Shown in pieces: positions 53,643 through 63,858 of a stretch of 64,000 bases of DNA. The notes below the pieces were generated by a model, which worked only from the letters and a program-made list of their open reading frames with translations, did not search any database and was not told where the DNA came from. Within the stretch, counting starts at the first letter, position 1. Every line of letters starts with the position of its first letter. Source of the DNA: Alteraurantiacibacter aestuarii (GTDB lineage: Bacteria > Pseudomonadota > Alphaproteobacteria > Sphingomonadales > Sphingomonadaceae); NCBI RefSeq assembly GCF_009827405.1, contig NZ_WTYY01000003.1:434001-498000 (forward strand), read 5' to 3'. A program made the translations under genes and the position numbers.

Positions 53643-54953
53643 ATGCGCGGCGAGCAGCTTCCCACTGTAAGCGTTATCGGACTGGGATATATCGGCCTGC
53701 CAACGGCGGCCATCATCGCCCGTGGCGGCATGCAGGTGCATGGTGTGGACGTGTCCGGCCATGTGGTCGACACGATCAACCGCGGCGAGATTCATATCGA
53801 GGAAGTCGATCTGGATGGCCTGGTGCAGGGCGTGGTCCAGCGCGGCCTGCTGAAGGCCTCGCTCGAGGTTGCGCCCGCCGACGTGTTCGTGATCGCCGTG
53901 CCCACGCCCTTCGCCAAGGACGGCAAGCACACGCCCGACATCTCCTATGTGCTCGAAGCCGCGCGGGGTGTTGCTGCCGTGCTCAAGGCTGGCGATGTGA
54001 TCATTCTGGAATCGACTTCGCCCGTCGGCACTACCGAGGCGATGCGCGACATGATCGCCGCCCAGCGCCCCGATCTGGCCATGCCCGGCCTGTGCGATGG
54101 CACGCCCGATGTGGCGATTGCCTATTGCCCGGAACGCGTGCTGCCCGGCCGCATTCTGGAAGAACTGACCAACAATGACCGATCCATCGGCGGGATCACG
54201 CCGCGCTGTGCGCGCAAGGCGCTGTCATTCTACAAGCGCTTCGTGCGCGGCACCTGCATCACCACCGATGCCGCCAGTGCGGAAATGACCAAGCTGGTCG
54301 AAAACGCCTATCGCGATGTGAACATCGCCTTTGCCAATGAGCTTTCGATGATTTCGGACGCGATGGGGCTGGACGTGTGGGAGGTGATCCGTCTCGCCAA
54401 TCGCCATCCGCGCGTGAACATTCTCACTCCCGGCCCCGGCGTGGGCGGGCATTGTATCGCGGTGGACCCGTGGTTCATCGTCAACGGTGCGCCTGAACAT
54501 TCCCCGCTGATCCGCACCGCGCGCGGCGTGAACGATGGCAAGATCCATCACGTGATCGCCAGGGCGGCGGCGCTGGTGGAAGCCAATCCGCATGCCCGCA
54601 TCGCCTGCCTCGGCCTCGCCTTCAAAGCCAATATCGATGATTTCCGCGAAAGCCCCGCAAGGCTGGTCGCCGCCACATTGGCGCGCCGCTTTGGGGATCG
54701 CATCCGCGTGGTCGAACCCTATGCCGCCGAACTCCCGCGCGAATTTGAAGGGACCGGCGCCGTGCAGGTGGATGTCGATACTGCGCTGGAGGAATGCGAT
54801 GTGATGATCGTGCTGGTCGATCACGACGTGTTCAAATCCGTCCCGCTGGCAGAGCGCGCGGACAAGCAGGTCTATGACACACGCGGCATCTGGCCAGACC
54901 AGCCGCGCGCAAATGCGGAACCTGTGATTGAGGCTGTGCGCAAGGCGGGCTAA
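53643..54953 (+). CDS. wecC: UDP-N-acetyl-D-mannosamine dehydrogenase
   Basis: This 436-residue NAD-dependent dehydrogenase oxidises UDP-ManNAc to UDP-ManNAcA. It has the Rossmann start TVSVIGLGYIGLPTAAIIA, the middle domain with AEMTKLVENAYRDVNIAFANE, and the catalytic cysteine in GPGVGGHCIAVDPW, followed by the UDP-binding C-terminal domain (GLAFKANIDDFRESPA). It makes a two-gene pathway with wecB. Confidence 0.96.
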   Translation: MRGEQLPTVSVIGLGYIGLPTAAIIARGGMQVHGVDVSGHVVDTINRGEIHIEEVDLDGLVQGVVQRGLLKASLEVAPADVFVIAVPTPFAKDGKHTPDISYVLEAARGVAAVLKAGDVIILESTSPVGTTEAMRDMIAAQRPDLAMPGLCDGTPDVAIAYCPERVLPGRILEELTNNDRSIGGITPRCARKALSFYKRFVRGTCITTDAASAEMTKLVENAYRDVNIAFANELSMISDAMGLDVWEVIRLANRHPRVNILTPGPGVGGHCIAVDPWFIVNGAPEHSPLIRTARGVNDGKIHHVIARAAALVEANPHARIACLGLAFKANIDDFRESPARLVAATLARRFGDRIRVVEPYAAELPREFEGTGAVQVDVDTALEECDVMIVLVDHDVFKSVPLAERADKQVYDTRGIWPDQPRANAEPVIEAVRKAG

Positions 54954-54963
54954 CCCCGCGCTT

Positions 54964-55338
54964 ATGGTCGAGATTATCGCAGTCCCCGCACTGGTGGCGG
55001 GCCTTTATGCCTTGTGGATTGTCGGCTCGCCCGATCTGTTGCGGCTGACACAGGGCACAAGCCATGTCCGCGCCAAGGTTTCCCGGCATGAATCGGGGTC
55101 TGACGGTTTCGTGGCCATCTACCGTTTCCAGCTGCGCGAGAAGATGTGCGAGGTGCCCGGCCCGACCGCACATGTGTCACCCACGCCGCCTGTCGGGAGC
55201 GAGCGTGTTCTCAGCTTCCCGGCCCGCCGGCCCGATCTTGCACGGCCGCCAGCACCCTACATGCGCTCATTCATGTATCTCGGCTTCGCGGCGTGGCTCG
55301 GTTTCTTTTCGGACCTGATGTTTCACTGGATGCGCTGA
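54964..55338 (+). CDS. Small membrane protein, DUF3592-like
   Basis: This 124-residue protein has two membrane segments (about 3-22 and 105-122) with a soluble beta-rich loop between (VRAKVSRHESGSDGFVAIYR and VGSERVLSFPARRPD). The arrangement resembles DUF3592 proteins, but I cannot confirm the family. It starts ten bases after the wecC stop, so it may be co-transcribed with it. ATG at 54964 avoids overlap with wecC. Confidence 0.65.
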   Translation: MVEIIAVPALVAGLYALWIVGSPDLLRLTQGTSHVRAKVSRHESGSDGFVAIYRFQLREKMCEVPGPTAHVSPTPPVGSERVLSFPARRPDLARPPAPYMRSFMYLGFAAWLGFFSDLMFHWMR

Positions 55339-55351
55339 ATCCCCGCGGCTC

Positions 55352-55750
55352 CTATCCGCCCGGAAAGCGCTCGAACTCAGGCAGGTCCGAAACCGTTTCC
55401 ATCCACTTGCGGCGCTCCGCCACCTGAACATGGGCCGTCGGCGCAAATTCATCGGGATCATCCAGCGTCACCGTCTGGATATCGACGATTCCGGGCAGGA
55501 AATCCTCATTGAAGAAGAACAGCGGCGTGCCGCAATTGCCGCAGAAATTGCGGATCGATTTGCCAGAGCCATTATAGGCGCTCGGCTCACCCCTGGTGAT
55601 CCGGAAACTGTCCGATCTGAAGGCAATCCAGGCCACCATCGGTGCGCCCGATCCCATCTGGCAGTCGCGGCAATGGCACAGCGCGTGGTGCGCGCTGTCA
55701 CCTTCAGCCTCGTAACGGATATTCCCGCAGCGGCACCCACCTGTAATCAT
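55352..55750 (-). CDS. GFA family zinc protein
   Basis: This 132-residue beta-fold protein of the CENP-V/GFA family has zinc-binding cysteines in GGCRCGNIRY, LCHCRDCQMGSGAP and FCGNCGTPLF. The founding member makes S-hydroxymethylglutathione from formaldehyde and glutathione, but most relatives are uncharacterised. It converges on the small membrane protein gene with a 13-base gap. It is not linked to glutathione-dependent formaldehyde genes here. Confidence 0.9.
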   Translation of the reverse strand: MITGGCRCGNIRYEAEGDSAHHALCHCRDCQMGSGAPMVAWIAFRSDSFRITRGEPSAYNGSGKSIRNFCGNCGTPLFFFNEDFLPGIVDIQTVTLDDPDEFAPTAHVQVAERRKWMETVSDLPEFERFPGG

Positions 55751-55812
55751 CTTTCATCCTCCCGGCCGAGTCGGTTGGAACATATCACGAACGGCACGGG
55801 TCATGAAAGGGC

Positions 55813-56612
<800 letters not shown>

Positions 56613-56616
<4 letters not shown>

Positions 56617-57617
56617 GCCGTATTCTCCTGCCCTTTTTCGCTCTTGTCTGTGTTACCGGCGCCCTCCTGCTCGTCATCGGACGTTCCGGCAAGCGCGGCG
56701 TTGAGTTCCGCACCTGCGACCATCCCTAGTCCTACAAGCCAGAAAAAGAAAAGTGCGATCATGATGCCCGCCAGAGATCCGTAGGTCAGGTCATAGGCAA
56801 ACAGGGATCGCAACACCCGCGGCAGCATGGCGGTAACGGCCACCCACCACAGTGTCACCAGCATCGCGCCGGGCCATTTGGGATAGCGGCTGCGGCGAAA
56901 TTGCGTGGGGGTCAGCGTGTAGAACAGCATGTAGATCGAACCGAACAGGCCCAGCCCGGGGACGATCCTGGACCAGGCGAGCTGTCCCAATGCGTCGGTA
57001 AACTGGGGGAAATAGGCCGAAATCACCTGTTGTGCAGTGCCGATGACAACCTGCGCGAACAGCGAGAAGATCAACAGCAGGACCGCCACGATGATGATGC
57101 CGGTGGAGAACAGGCGATATTGCCAGAAGGCCCTTGTCGCCTGCACCCCATAGGCGCGGCGCAGGATATCGCGGATCGTCTCGATCAGGCTGCCTACGGT
57201 CCACAGGCCGATCAGCGCGCCGACCCACAGGAACGGGCCGGTACGCGCTTCCACCACATTGCGGGCAACCGGTTCGATCACATCACCCACTACCGGCGGC
57301 AGGGCGGAAAGCACTGCGCCAATCGTGGCGGCGCGGTCGGCCTGCTCCCCGACAAGCGAGAAGGCTGCGGCCCCGGTGATGAAGAAAGGGAAGATCGCCA
57401 GGATCGACATATAGGCCAGATTGCCGGCGTGGATCAGCCCGTCATTATAGCAGCCGATGACCACGCGCCGGACAATTGCCCACACGCTGACCGCCGCCGA
57501 GCGCAGCTGCCTGTGCGGCGACACCGATCCACCCGCCGGTCTGGCCCGCGTTTCAGCAGAGCGGCCGGACTTTGGCTGATCTGCTTTCAGATCGGACTGT
57601 GTGCCGGGATTAGCCAT
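56613..57617 (-). CDS. YihY/BrkB family membrane protein
   Basis: This 334-residue protein has about six membrane segments, beginning with GNLAYMSILAIFPFFITGAAA after a 55-residue hydrophilic N-terminus and ending with a segment near 285-305. The family block is LPPVVGDVIEPVARN and the region GTAQQVISAYFPQFTDAL. These proteins were once called RNase BN; the function is unsettled, possibly lipid or antimicrobial transport. It is first in the brkB-fabI pair. Confidence 0.87.
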
Positions 57618-57668
57618 CGCCTTGTACTTCTAACAGGCGTGGCCCGTGTGTCGAGCAATGGCGCGCGT

Positions 57669-58625
57669 TCAGACGCCCAGATCGCCGCGGATGTCGCTTT
57701 CGTCCTTCCAGCCTTCCAGCCGGGATGCGAGTTCGGCAATATCCTCGGGCAATTCGATTTCCAGCGCGACCAGCTGATCGCCGCGGCCACCGGCCTTGCG
57801 TGAAAAGCCCTTGCCCTTGAGCCGCAGCACCTTGCCCGATCCGGAGCCTGCCGCGACTGTCAGCATGACCGGCCCGTCAACCGTGGGGACCTTCACCTTG
57901 GCGCCGTTGACCGCTTCATCCAGCGTGATGGGCAGCTCCAGGCGGACATCGTCTCCATCGCGGGTGAAGAAGCCATGCGGCTGGATTTCGATGGTCACCA
58001 GCGCATCGCCATTGCCCGCAGGACCCGACTGGCCCTTGCCCTTCAGCCGCATCTGCGTGCCATCCTCGACACCGGCGGGAAGCTTGAGATCGATGGTCTT
58101 GCCATCGCCCAGCGTAATCCGCTGGGGGCTGAGCGTGGCGGCATCCACGAAGGGGACCTTGAGCCGGTAATTGACATTGGCACCGCGTTGCGGCGGGGGC
58201 GGTGGCCTGCGGTTGAAACCCTGCCCACCCATTCCGGATGGGCCGCGCTGTGCGCCGCCGCGGCCGAACAGGCCTTCGAACAGGTCGCTGATATCGACTT
58301 CCTCACCGCCGCCAAAGCCGCTGGAGGAATAGCCGCGCTGGCCGCCAAACGGGCCACCGGCGCCGCCCGACCGGTCACCGCCCATGCCAAACGGCATGGC
58401 GGGATTGCCATCGGCGTCAATTTCCCCGCGATCGAACTTGGCTCTCTTGTCCTTGTCCGACAGCAGGTCATAAGCCCTGGTCACGTCGGAAAACCGTTCG
58501 GATGCGTCGGGCTTGTCGGCGTTGCGGTCCGGATGCAGCTCCTTTGCGAGCTTGCGATAGGCGGACTTGATGTCCTGCTCGCTCGCGCTGCGCGGTACGC
58601 CAAGTGTGCTGTAAGGGTCGCTCAT
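57669..58625 (-). CDS. DnaJ C-terminal domain co-chaperone (CbpA type)
   Basis: This 318-residue J-protein has an N-terminal J domain (about 1-68, DPYSTLGVPRSASEQDIKSA, with the HPD in ELHPDRN), a Gly/Phe/Arg-rich middle (GFGGGEEVDISDLFEG and GRGGAQRGPSGMGGQGF), and two C-terminal beta domains (RLKVPFVDAATLSPQRI, VTIEIQPHGFFTRDGDDV). It lacks the zinc-finger of classical DnaJ. It probably stimulates DnaK. It is divergent from pdxH. Confidence 0.93.
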   Translation of the reverse strand: MSDPYSTLGVPRSASEQDIKSAYRKLAKELHPDRNADKPDASERFSDVTRAYDLLSDKDKRAKFDRGEIDADGNPAMPFGMGGDRSGGAGGPFGGQRGYSSSGFGGGEEVDISDLFEGLFGRGGAQRGPSGMGGQGFNRRPPPPPQRGANVNYRLKVPFVDAATLSPQRITLGDGKTIDLKLPAGVEDGTQMRLKGKGQSGPAGNGDALVTIEIQPHGFFTRDGDDVRLELPITLDEAVNGAKVKVPTVDGPVMLTVAAGSGSGKVLRLKGKGFSRKAGGRGDQLVALEIELPEDIAELASRLEGWKDESDIRGDLGV

Positions 58626-58723
58626 GGTGTATTAGCTAGGTAATGCAATGGTCTTAGGCAAGCGCTGGTGCATGCCAGCATGCATCTTTCCTCCACCGGG
58701 CAGGACGACTAGAGGCTGAAACC

Positions 58724-59329
58724 ATGACTGATGAAAGCAACGTGATCCCGGCCACCGATCCCTTCGCCCTGTTTGACGCATGGTTCGCCGAAGCCCGCAC
58801 TTCCGAGCCCAATGACGCCAACGCCATGGCTCTGGCCACGGCCACGCCCGACGCCGCACCGTCTGTGCGCATGGTGCTGCTGAAGGGTCACGATGCCTGC
58901 GGCTTCGTTTTCTATACCAATGCGCACAGCCGCAAGGGCGGGGAGGTTCTCGCCAATCCGCAGGCAGCCTTGCTGTTCCACTGGAAGAGCCTGCGCCGCC
59001 AGATTCGCATTGAAGGCCCGCTGGAAGAAGTGAGCGCGCAGGAGGCCGATGACTATTTCCATTCGCGGCCCTTCGTCTCGCAGGTGGGGTCGGCGGCTTC
59101 GGACCAGTCGCGCCCGCTGGACAACCGCGCCACCTATCTGGCCCGCGTGGAGGAAATTTCCGAAGCGTTCAGTTCGGCAGGGGAAGTGCCGCGACCGCCG
59201 CACTGGACCGGTTTTCGCCTTTCCCCGCAGCGGATGGAATTCTGGATCGACAGGCCCAACCGCCTGCATGAACGGCGTCAGTTCACCTTGTCGGGTGACC
59301 AGTGGAACAGCACGTTGCTCTATCCATGA
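58724..59329 (+). CDS. pdxH: Pyridoxamine 5'-phosphate oxidase
   Basis: This 201-residue FMN enzyme makes pyridoxal 5'-phosphate. Conserved blocks are RMVLLKGHDACGFVFYTNAHSRKGG (in two parts), AALLFHWKSLRRQIRIEG, and QSRPLDNRATYLARV. The C-terminal block is WTGFRLSPQRMEFWIDRPNRLHERRQF and is complete. It overlaps the CDF transporter by four bases. Confidence 0.95.
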   Translation: MTDESNVIPATDPFALFDAWFAEARTSEPNDANAMALATATPDAAPSVRMVLLKGHDACGFVFYTNAHSRKGGEVLANPQAALLFHWKSLRRQIRIEGPLEEVSAQEADDYFHSRPFVSQVGSAASDQSRPLDNRATYLARVEEISEAFSSAGEVPRPPHWTGFRLSPQRMEFWIDRPNRLHERRQFTLSGDQWNSTLLYP

Positions 59330-60270
59330 GCCTGGACCGTTTCAGCAAGAGTGCGCTGGCAAAAAGCGCCGCCTTCGCTTCCATCAGCGTGGCCATATTG
59401 CTTGTTTCGCTCAAGACATGGGCGGCATGGAAGACGGGTTCCGCGGCCATGCTCGGCAGTCTGGCGGATAGCGCGCTGGACCTTGTCGCCAGCGTTGCAA
59501 CGCTGCTGGGCGTTTGGATTGCGGCACAGCCCGCAGACGAGAATCACCGCTTTGGCCACGGCAAGGCAGAAGCATTGGCGGCGATGTTCCAGGTCCTGCT
59601 GATCACCATTTCGGCCACCGGCATTGCCTATCGCTCCACCACGCAGCTGATCGATGGCACGCGAATACAGTCTGCTCCCGAAGGGATCGGCGTATCGCTG
59701 ATCGCGATTGTGGCGACCGTGGCCCTGCTGGCGTGGCAGCGTTTCGTGCTGGCGCGCACGGGGTCGGTGGCGATCCGGGCGGATCATGTCCATTACCAGT
59801 CGGACCTGTTCCTCAACCTGTCGGTGATCGCGGCGCTGGGGCTGGATGCCTATCTCGATATCGGCTGGGCCGATCCGGTATTCGGTCTGGCGATCGCCGC
59901 GTGGCTGATTTTTGGCGCATGGCGCGCCTCTGCCGCCGGGATTGGTGAGCTGATGGATGCCGAATGGCCCGATGCAAAGCGCCGCGCATTCGTGGAACGC
60001 GCAGCCCGCCACCCCGAACTCAGCCGCATGCACGATCTGCGCACGCGCAGCGCGGGCAATACCGATTTCGTGCAGTTCCATGTCGATCTGCCCGGGGAGA
60101 TGACCATCGATGCCGCGCATGACATCATCGCCCGTGTTGAAACCGATCTGATGAGGGCGTTCCCCGGCACCGAAATCCTCATCCATATCGACCCGGAAGG
60201 CCATGTGGACGAGCCGGGCAACCCGCTGGTGGAAATGGATGAATTCGACAATCTGAGGAGCGCGCAGTGA
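59326..60270 (+). CDS. Cation diffusion facilitator family transporter (FieF-like)
   Basis: This 314-residue antiporter exports divalent metals such as zinc or iron. Six membrane segments fit a CDF fold: SVAILLVSLKTWAAWK, LGSLADSALDLVASVATLLG with the metal-binding D, NHRFGHGKAEALAAM, LLITISATGIAY, SLIAIVATVALLAWQ and FGLAIAAWLIFGAW. The IRADHVHYQSDLFLN segment adds the second metal site, and the C-terminal domain is cytoplasmic. The start at 59326 overlaps pdxH. Confidence 0.92.
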   Translation: MSLDRFSKSALAKSAAFASISVAILLVSLKTWAAWKTGSAAMLGSLADSALDLVASVATLLGVWIAAQPADENHRFGHGKAEALAAMFQVLLITISATGIAYRSTTQLIDGTRIQSAPEGIGVSLIAIVATVALLAWQRFVLARTGSVAIRADHVHYQSDLFLNLSVIAALGLDAYLDIGWADPVFGLAIAAWLIFGAWRASAAGIGELMDAEWPDAKRRAFVERAARHPELSRMHDLRTRSAGNTDFVQFHVDLPGEMTIDAAHDIIARVETDLMRAFPGTEILIHIDPEGHVDEPGNPLVEMDEFDNLRSAQ

Positions 60271-61073
60271 GCCTGGCGACAATCCCTTACTGGCATGTCG
60301 ATGCCTTTGCTTCAAAGCTGTTCGGCGGCAATCAGGCGGCGGTGATGATGCTGGATCAGTGGCCGGCGGATGATGTGCTGCAGGCGGCGGCGGCAGAGAA
60401 CATGTTCGCCGAAACCGCTTTCCTCCTGCCCGACGCCAGCGGCGCGGCCGACTATGAATTGCGCTGGTTCACGCCGGAAGTGGAAGTGGAGCTGTGCGGC
60501 CATGCCACTCTGGCCTCCGGTCATGTCGTGCTCGGCCAGGAGCGCGACCGCAAGGCAGTGACATTTCGCACGCGCAAGGCCGGTGTGCTGGAAGTTCGGC
60601 GTGCACAAGCGGGCTATGAGCTGGGCTTGCCTGCCATTCACGTGACCGGCGCGGCGAGCGCGGAAATGCTTGCCGGTCTGCGCTGCGATCCGATTGAAAG
60701 CTTCGCCGACGATCGCGGCTATGTGATCGCGCTTTATGCCGATGAGCAGGCCGTGCGCGGCCTCGATCCCGACATGGCAGCGCTGGCCCAATACGGTGAC
60801 ACCATGTTCATCTGCACTGCCCTGGGTGAGGCGGTGGACGTCGTCAGCCGCGTGTTCGTGCCGGGAGCGGGCATTCCGGAAGACAGCGCCACCGGATCAG
60901 CCCATGCTGCGCTGACCGTATTGTGGGCGGCCCGGCTGGGGAAGAGCAGCTTCACAGCACATCAGGCATCCTCACGCGGCGCCGACCTTGTCTGCCGCCT
61001 TGACGGTGACCGGGTGTCGCTTGCCGGCGAATGTGTGAGTGTGGTGGAGGGCCGCTTCTACCTTTCCGGGTAG
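60267..61073 (+). CDS. PhzF family isomerase
   Basis: This 268-residue protein has the two pseudo-symmetric domains of PhzF: an N-terminal half with VDAFASKLFGGNQAAVMML and AENMFAETAFLLP containing the catalytic glutamate, and a C-terminal half with RVFVPGAGIPEDSATGSAHA. Family members rearrange small ring substrates; the compound here is unknown and no phenazine genes are present. The GTG start at 60267 overlaps the transporter by four bases. Its 3' end overlaps the serine hydrolase on the opposite strand by 16 bases. Confidence 0.88.
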   Translation: MSLATIPYWHVDAFASKLFGGNQAAVMMLDQWPADDVLQAAAAENMFAETAFLLPDASGAADYELRWFTPEVEVELCGHATLASGHVVLGQERDRKAVTFRTRKAGVLEVRRAQAGYELGLPAIHVTGAASAEMLAGLRCDPIESFADDRGYVIALYADEQAVRGLDPDMAALAQYGDTMFICTALGEAVDVVSRVFVPGAGIPEDSATGSAHAALTVLWAARLGKSSFTAHQASSRGADLVCRLDGDRVSLAGECVSVVEGRFYLSG

Positions 61074-62200
61074 AGCGCCACCAGCTCCGCCAGCACATCG
61101 ACCAGGGCGGCGCGGTCTTCCTCATCCGTCTTGCCCAGTCGAACAACCGTCAGCCCCTGGCTTGGCGAGACGAGGATATACTGGCCCAGATGGCCAACCG
61201 CAGCGAACAGGCTTTGCGGCCCCTGATCGGCAAACAGCACGTCGCGGTCTGTTCCCGATGGGCGGTTGAGCCAGACCATCGCGCCATAATCGGGCGCGCG
61301 AGTATTCTCGCTGCGCATGAAGCTGATCCAGCCGCGCGGCACCACCTGCACACCGCCAACCGATCCGCCATTGCGCAGCAGCTCGCCAAACCGGCCCCAG
61401 TCACGCGCATTGGCCCAGATGGAGCTGCCGCCAACCATCGTGCCCGCCGCATCATATTCCGCCACCAGCGAATCCATTCCCAGCGGCACCGCCAGCCGCG
61501 AATCGATGAAATGGGCCATGGCCTGCTGGCGTTCGGCGGGGTCGCCATCGGGTGCCAGCAGGCGAGTTGCGATATCGGACAGGATGACTGCACTGGGCGT
61601 GGAATATTGAAAAACGCGGCCTGGCTCCTGCTCCAGCGGCTGCGCCTCAGCCCAGGCGGCCATGTCATCGCGCCCGTCCAGGAACATCATCCGGACCTCT
61701 GCCGAATCGTAGGTCGGCTCGGCCATTTCCTGATGGCGCAGGCCTGATCGCATTTGCAGTAACTGCCGCAGGGTGATCTCGCCGCGCGGATCTCCGGCGC
61801 GCTGCCAGTGTTCGATGGGCGGCGAATCGTCGAGCGCCAGCCGGCCATCGGCCACCATCATGCCCAGCAGAACGCCGGTAACGGTCTTGGAAACGGACCA
61901 GCCGACAAAGCGCGTCTTCGCATCGAAACCCTCGGCGTAGCGCTCGGCCACGATCTTGCCGTTGTGCATCACCAGCACGGCGCGCGTCTCGCCAATGCCA
62001 TCGCGTGCAAACAGCGCATCCACGGCGCGGGCCAGCGATTCTCGCGGAACGCCCGGCTCTACCGCGACAGCCTCCAGCGCGCCTTCGGGCAGCGGCGGCA
62101 GGGGCGGCGGGCCGGTTTCATTGCACCCTGCCAGCAGCGCAAGCGCCAGAACGCTTGGCCACAGCAGGCATCGGCGGCTAGAGAGGGAACGGCGCATCAT
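61058..62200 (-). CDS. Serine hydrolase (beta-lactamase/esterase class C fold), lipoprotein
   Basis: This 380-residue protein has a lipoprotein signal (SVLALALLAGC, cysteine near residue 26) and a class C beta-lactamase fold. The SxxK motif is WSVSKTVTG, the YxN-like motif reads QYSTPSA (YST), and the third motif lies near residue 330. Relatives are esterases, amidohydrolases or nylon-oligomer hydrolases, and it is probably not an antibiotic resistance enzyme. The start at 62200 is chosen; a second ATG is adjacent. It is divergent from a small domain protein 32 bases away. Confidence 0.85.
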   Translation of the reverse strand: MMRRSLSSRRCLLWPSVLALALLAGCNETGPPPLPPLPEGALEAVAVEPGVPRESLARAVDALFARDGIGETRAVLVMHNGKIVAERYAEGFDAKTRFVGWSVSKTVTGVLLGMMVADGRLALDDSPPIEHWQRAGDPRGEITLRQLLQMRSGLRHQEMAEPTYDSAEVRMMFLDGRDDMAAWAEAQPLEQEPGRVFQYSTPSAVILSDIATRLLAPDGDPAERQQAMAHFIDSRLAVPLGMDSLVAEYDAAGTMVGGSSIWANARDWGRFGELLRNGGSVGGVQVVPRGWISFMRSENTRAPDYGAMVWLNRPSGTDRDVLFADQGPQSLFAAVGHLGQYILVSPSQGLTVVRLGKTDEEDRAALVDVLAELVALYPER

Positions 62201-62232
62201 GGGCGCACCCCTAATCCTGCAGGCAGGCGAGA

Positions 62233-62571
62233 ATGGCAACCGCAAAGACAAGACATAAAGGGTGGCTCAGCTATCTGTTCGTGGGCGTGCTGGCAGTGGG
62301 CGGTGGCGCCTATTTCTATCACGGTACGATCGCGGGCTATGGTGCGGCGGGCACGGCTTACGGCGCCAAGAACGCCTGTTCCTGCCGTTATCTTGCCGGA
62401 CGCGGACTGGATAGTTGCGAGGAGGATTTCGTACCGGGGATGGAGGCCGTCTTCCTGTCCGATGACGAGGATGAGCGCGCCGTTACCGCCTATATCCCGC
62501 TGATCGCCAGCAACACCGCGCGTTACCGTGAGGGCTTCGGCTGCGTGCTGGATGGCTGGGACGGCGCCTGA
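62233..62571 (+). CDS. Small membrane-anchored Cys-containing protein resembling a serine-hydrolase N-terminal domain
   Basis: This 112-residue protein has one N-terminal membrane anchor (about residues 13-30, YLFVGVLAVGGGAYFY) and a short extracytoplasmic domain with NACSCRYLAGRGLDSC and ARYREGFGCVL. I recall the same pattern (KxxCSxxFVSGR..., later RxGxGC) as the N-terminal domain fused to many sphingomonad serine hydrolases; here it stands alone next to a divergent serine hydrolase. Function unknown. AGGCGAGA precedes the ATG. Confidence 0.68.
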   Translation: MATAKTRHKGWLSYLFVGVLAVGGGAYFYHGTIAGYGAAGTAYGAKNACSCRYLAGRGLDSCEEDFVPGMEAVFLSDDEDERAVTAYIPLIASNTARYREGFGCVLDGWDGA

Positions 62572-62592
62572 AAACTGGGATTGGGCCTGCGA

Positions 62593-63744
62593 TCAGGCGG
62601 CGGTTGTCGCCGCGATCCAGCCACCGCCGACAACCCGCTCACCGTGATAGATGACGGCCGCCTGCCCCGGCGCCACGCCGAATTCGGGATTTTCGAAGCG
62701 TATCGTGCAGCTGGCACCTTCGCCCAGCGAACCTTCCAGCGTAACCGGAACCGGTTTGGACAATGACCGCACCTTTGCCGTCAGCTGGCCTACCGGCATC
62801 GGGCCGATGCGGTTGGTTTCGACGATCTGCGCCGCGCTTACCGCCAGCATGCGCTTTGGCCCCACGCGCACCTCGGCGCTCTCGGGATCGAGATTGACCA
62901 CGTACAGCGGCTCTGCCTGTCCGCCGATTTCCAGACCGCGCCGCTGGCCGACGGTGAAATGGATGATGCCCGGGTGCTGGCCCAGTACTTCGCCGCTCTG
63001 TGCATGGACGATATTGCCCGGGCGCCCGGCTTCGGGCCGCATCGCCTTGACGATCCGCGCATAGTCTCCATCGGGCACGAAGCAGATGTCCTGACTGTCC
63101 GGCTTGGCGGCCACCGTCAGGCCGAATTCCTCGGCAATGCGGCGCACTTCCTGCTTGGGCAGGCCGCCCAGCGGGAAGCGCAGGAAATCCATCTGCGCAT
63201 CTGTGGTGGCATAGAGGAAATATGACTGGTCACGCGCCGGATCCAGCGCGCGGTGCAATTGCGCACCGCCTTCAGCCTCCACCCGGCGTACGTAATGGCC
63301 GGTGGCCAGGCAATCTGCGCCCAGCTCGCGCGCCATGCGCAGCAGATCGGTGAACTTTGGCCCCATATTGCAGCGAATGCACGGAATCGGCGTGCGCCCG
63401 GCGAGATATTCATCGGCGAAAGTTTCAACCACTTCCTCGCGAAAGGCGGTTTCATGGTCGAACACGTAATGGGCAATGCCAAGCCGGTCTGCGACCATCC
63501 GCGCATCCTGGATATCGTCGCCCGCACAGCAGGCGCCCTTGCGCCCGGTGGCCGCGCCGTAATCATACAGCTGCAGCGTAATGCCGATCACTTCCGCGCC
63601 GCTGGCCGCAGCCAGTGCGGCAACGACAGAGCTGTCCACTCCGCCCGACATGGCGACCACGATGCGGCACTGCGCCGCCGGGCGCGGCAGATCAAACAGC
63701 GCCGCGGCGTTAACCGCATTGTCGAGAAAGGCAGGTGCGTTCAT
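62593..63744 (-). CDS. mnmA: tRNA-specific 2-thiouridylase MnmA
   Basis: This 383-residue enzyme thiolates U34 of tRNA-Lys, Glu and Gln. The PP-loop SGGVDSSV lies near residues 33-40. The catalytic cysteines are in [14 protein letters not shown] and in [17 protein letters not shown]-terminal beta barrel follows ([18 protein letters not shown]-like [21 protein letters not shown]). The start at 63744 gives the conserved N-terminal; a further 48 in-frame codons upstream lie in the divergent promoter zone. Confidence 0.95.
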   Translation of the reverse strand: MNAPAFLDNAVNAAALFDLPRPAAQCRIVVAMSGGVDSSVVAALAAASGAEVIGITLQLYDYGAATGRKGACCAGDDIQDARMVADRLGIAHYVFDHETAFREEVVETFADEYLAGRTPIPCIRCNMGPKFTDLLRMARELGADCLATGHYVRRVEAEGGAQLHRALDPARDQSYFLYATTDAQMDFLRFPLGGLPKQEVRRIAEEFGLTVAAKPDSQDICFVPDGDYARIVKAMRPEAGRPGNIVHAQSGEVLGQHPGIIHFTVGQRRGLEIGGQAEPLYVVNLDPESAEVRVGPKRMLAVSAAQIVETNRIGPMPVGQLTAKVRSLSKPVPVTLEGSLGEGASCTIRFENPEFGVAPGQAAVIYHGERVVGGGWIAATTAA

Positions 63745-63797
63745 GCGATGCGCCCATACACTTCCTGCGCCTGTGCGCCAATTCCCCAGGTGAAGTG

Positions 63798-63812
63798 GTA
63801 ACTTACCGTTAA
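63798..63812. promoter_or_regulatory. CtrA-like box between mnmA and the last gene
   Basis: GTAACTTACCGTTAA matches TTAA-N7-TTAA except for the first base. It lies 54 bases upstream of the mnmA start (opposite strand) and 47 bases upstream of the truncated gene at 63859. Pattern match only. Confidence 0.4.
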
Positions 63813-63858
63813 GTTTGGCTTTACCGCTTCTTGAGAGTTGCCGTTGTAAGGCCGCGTC

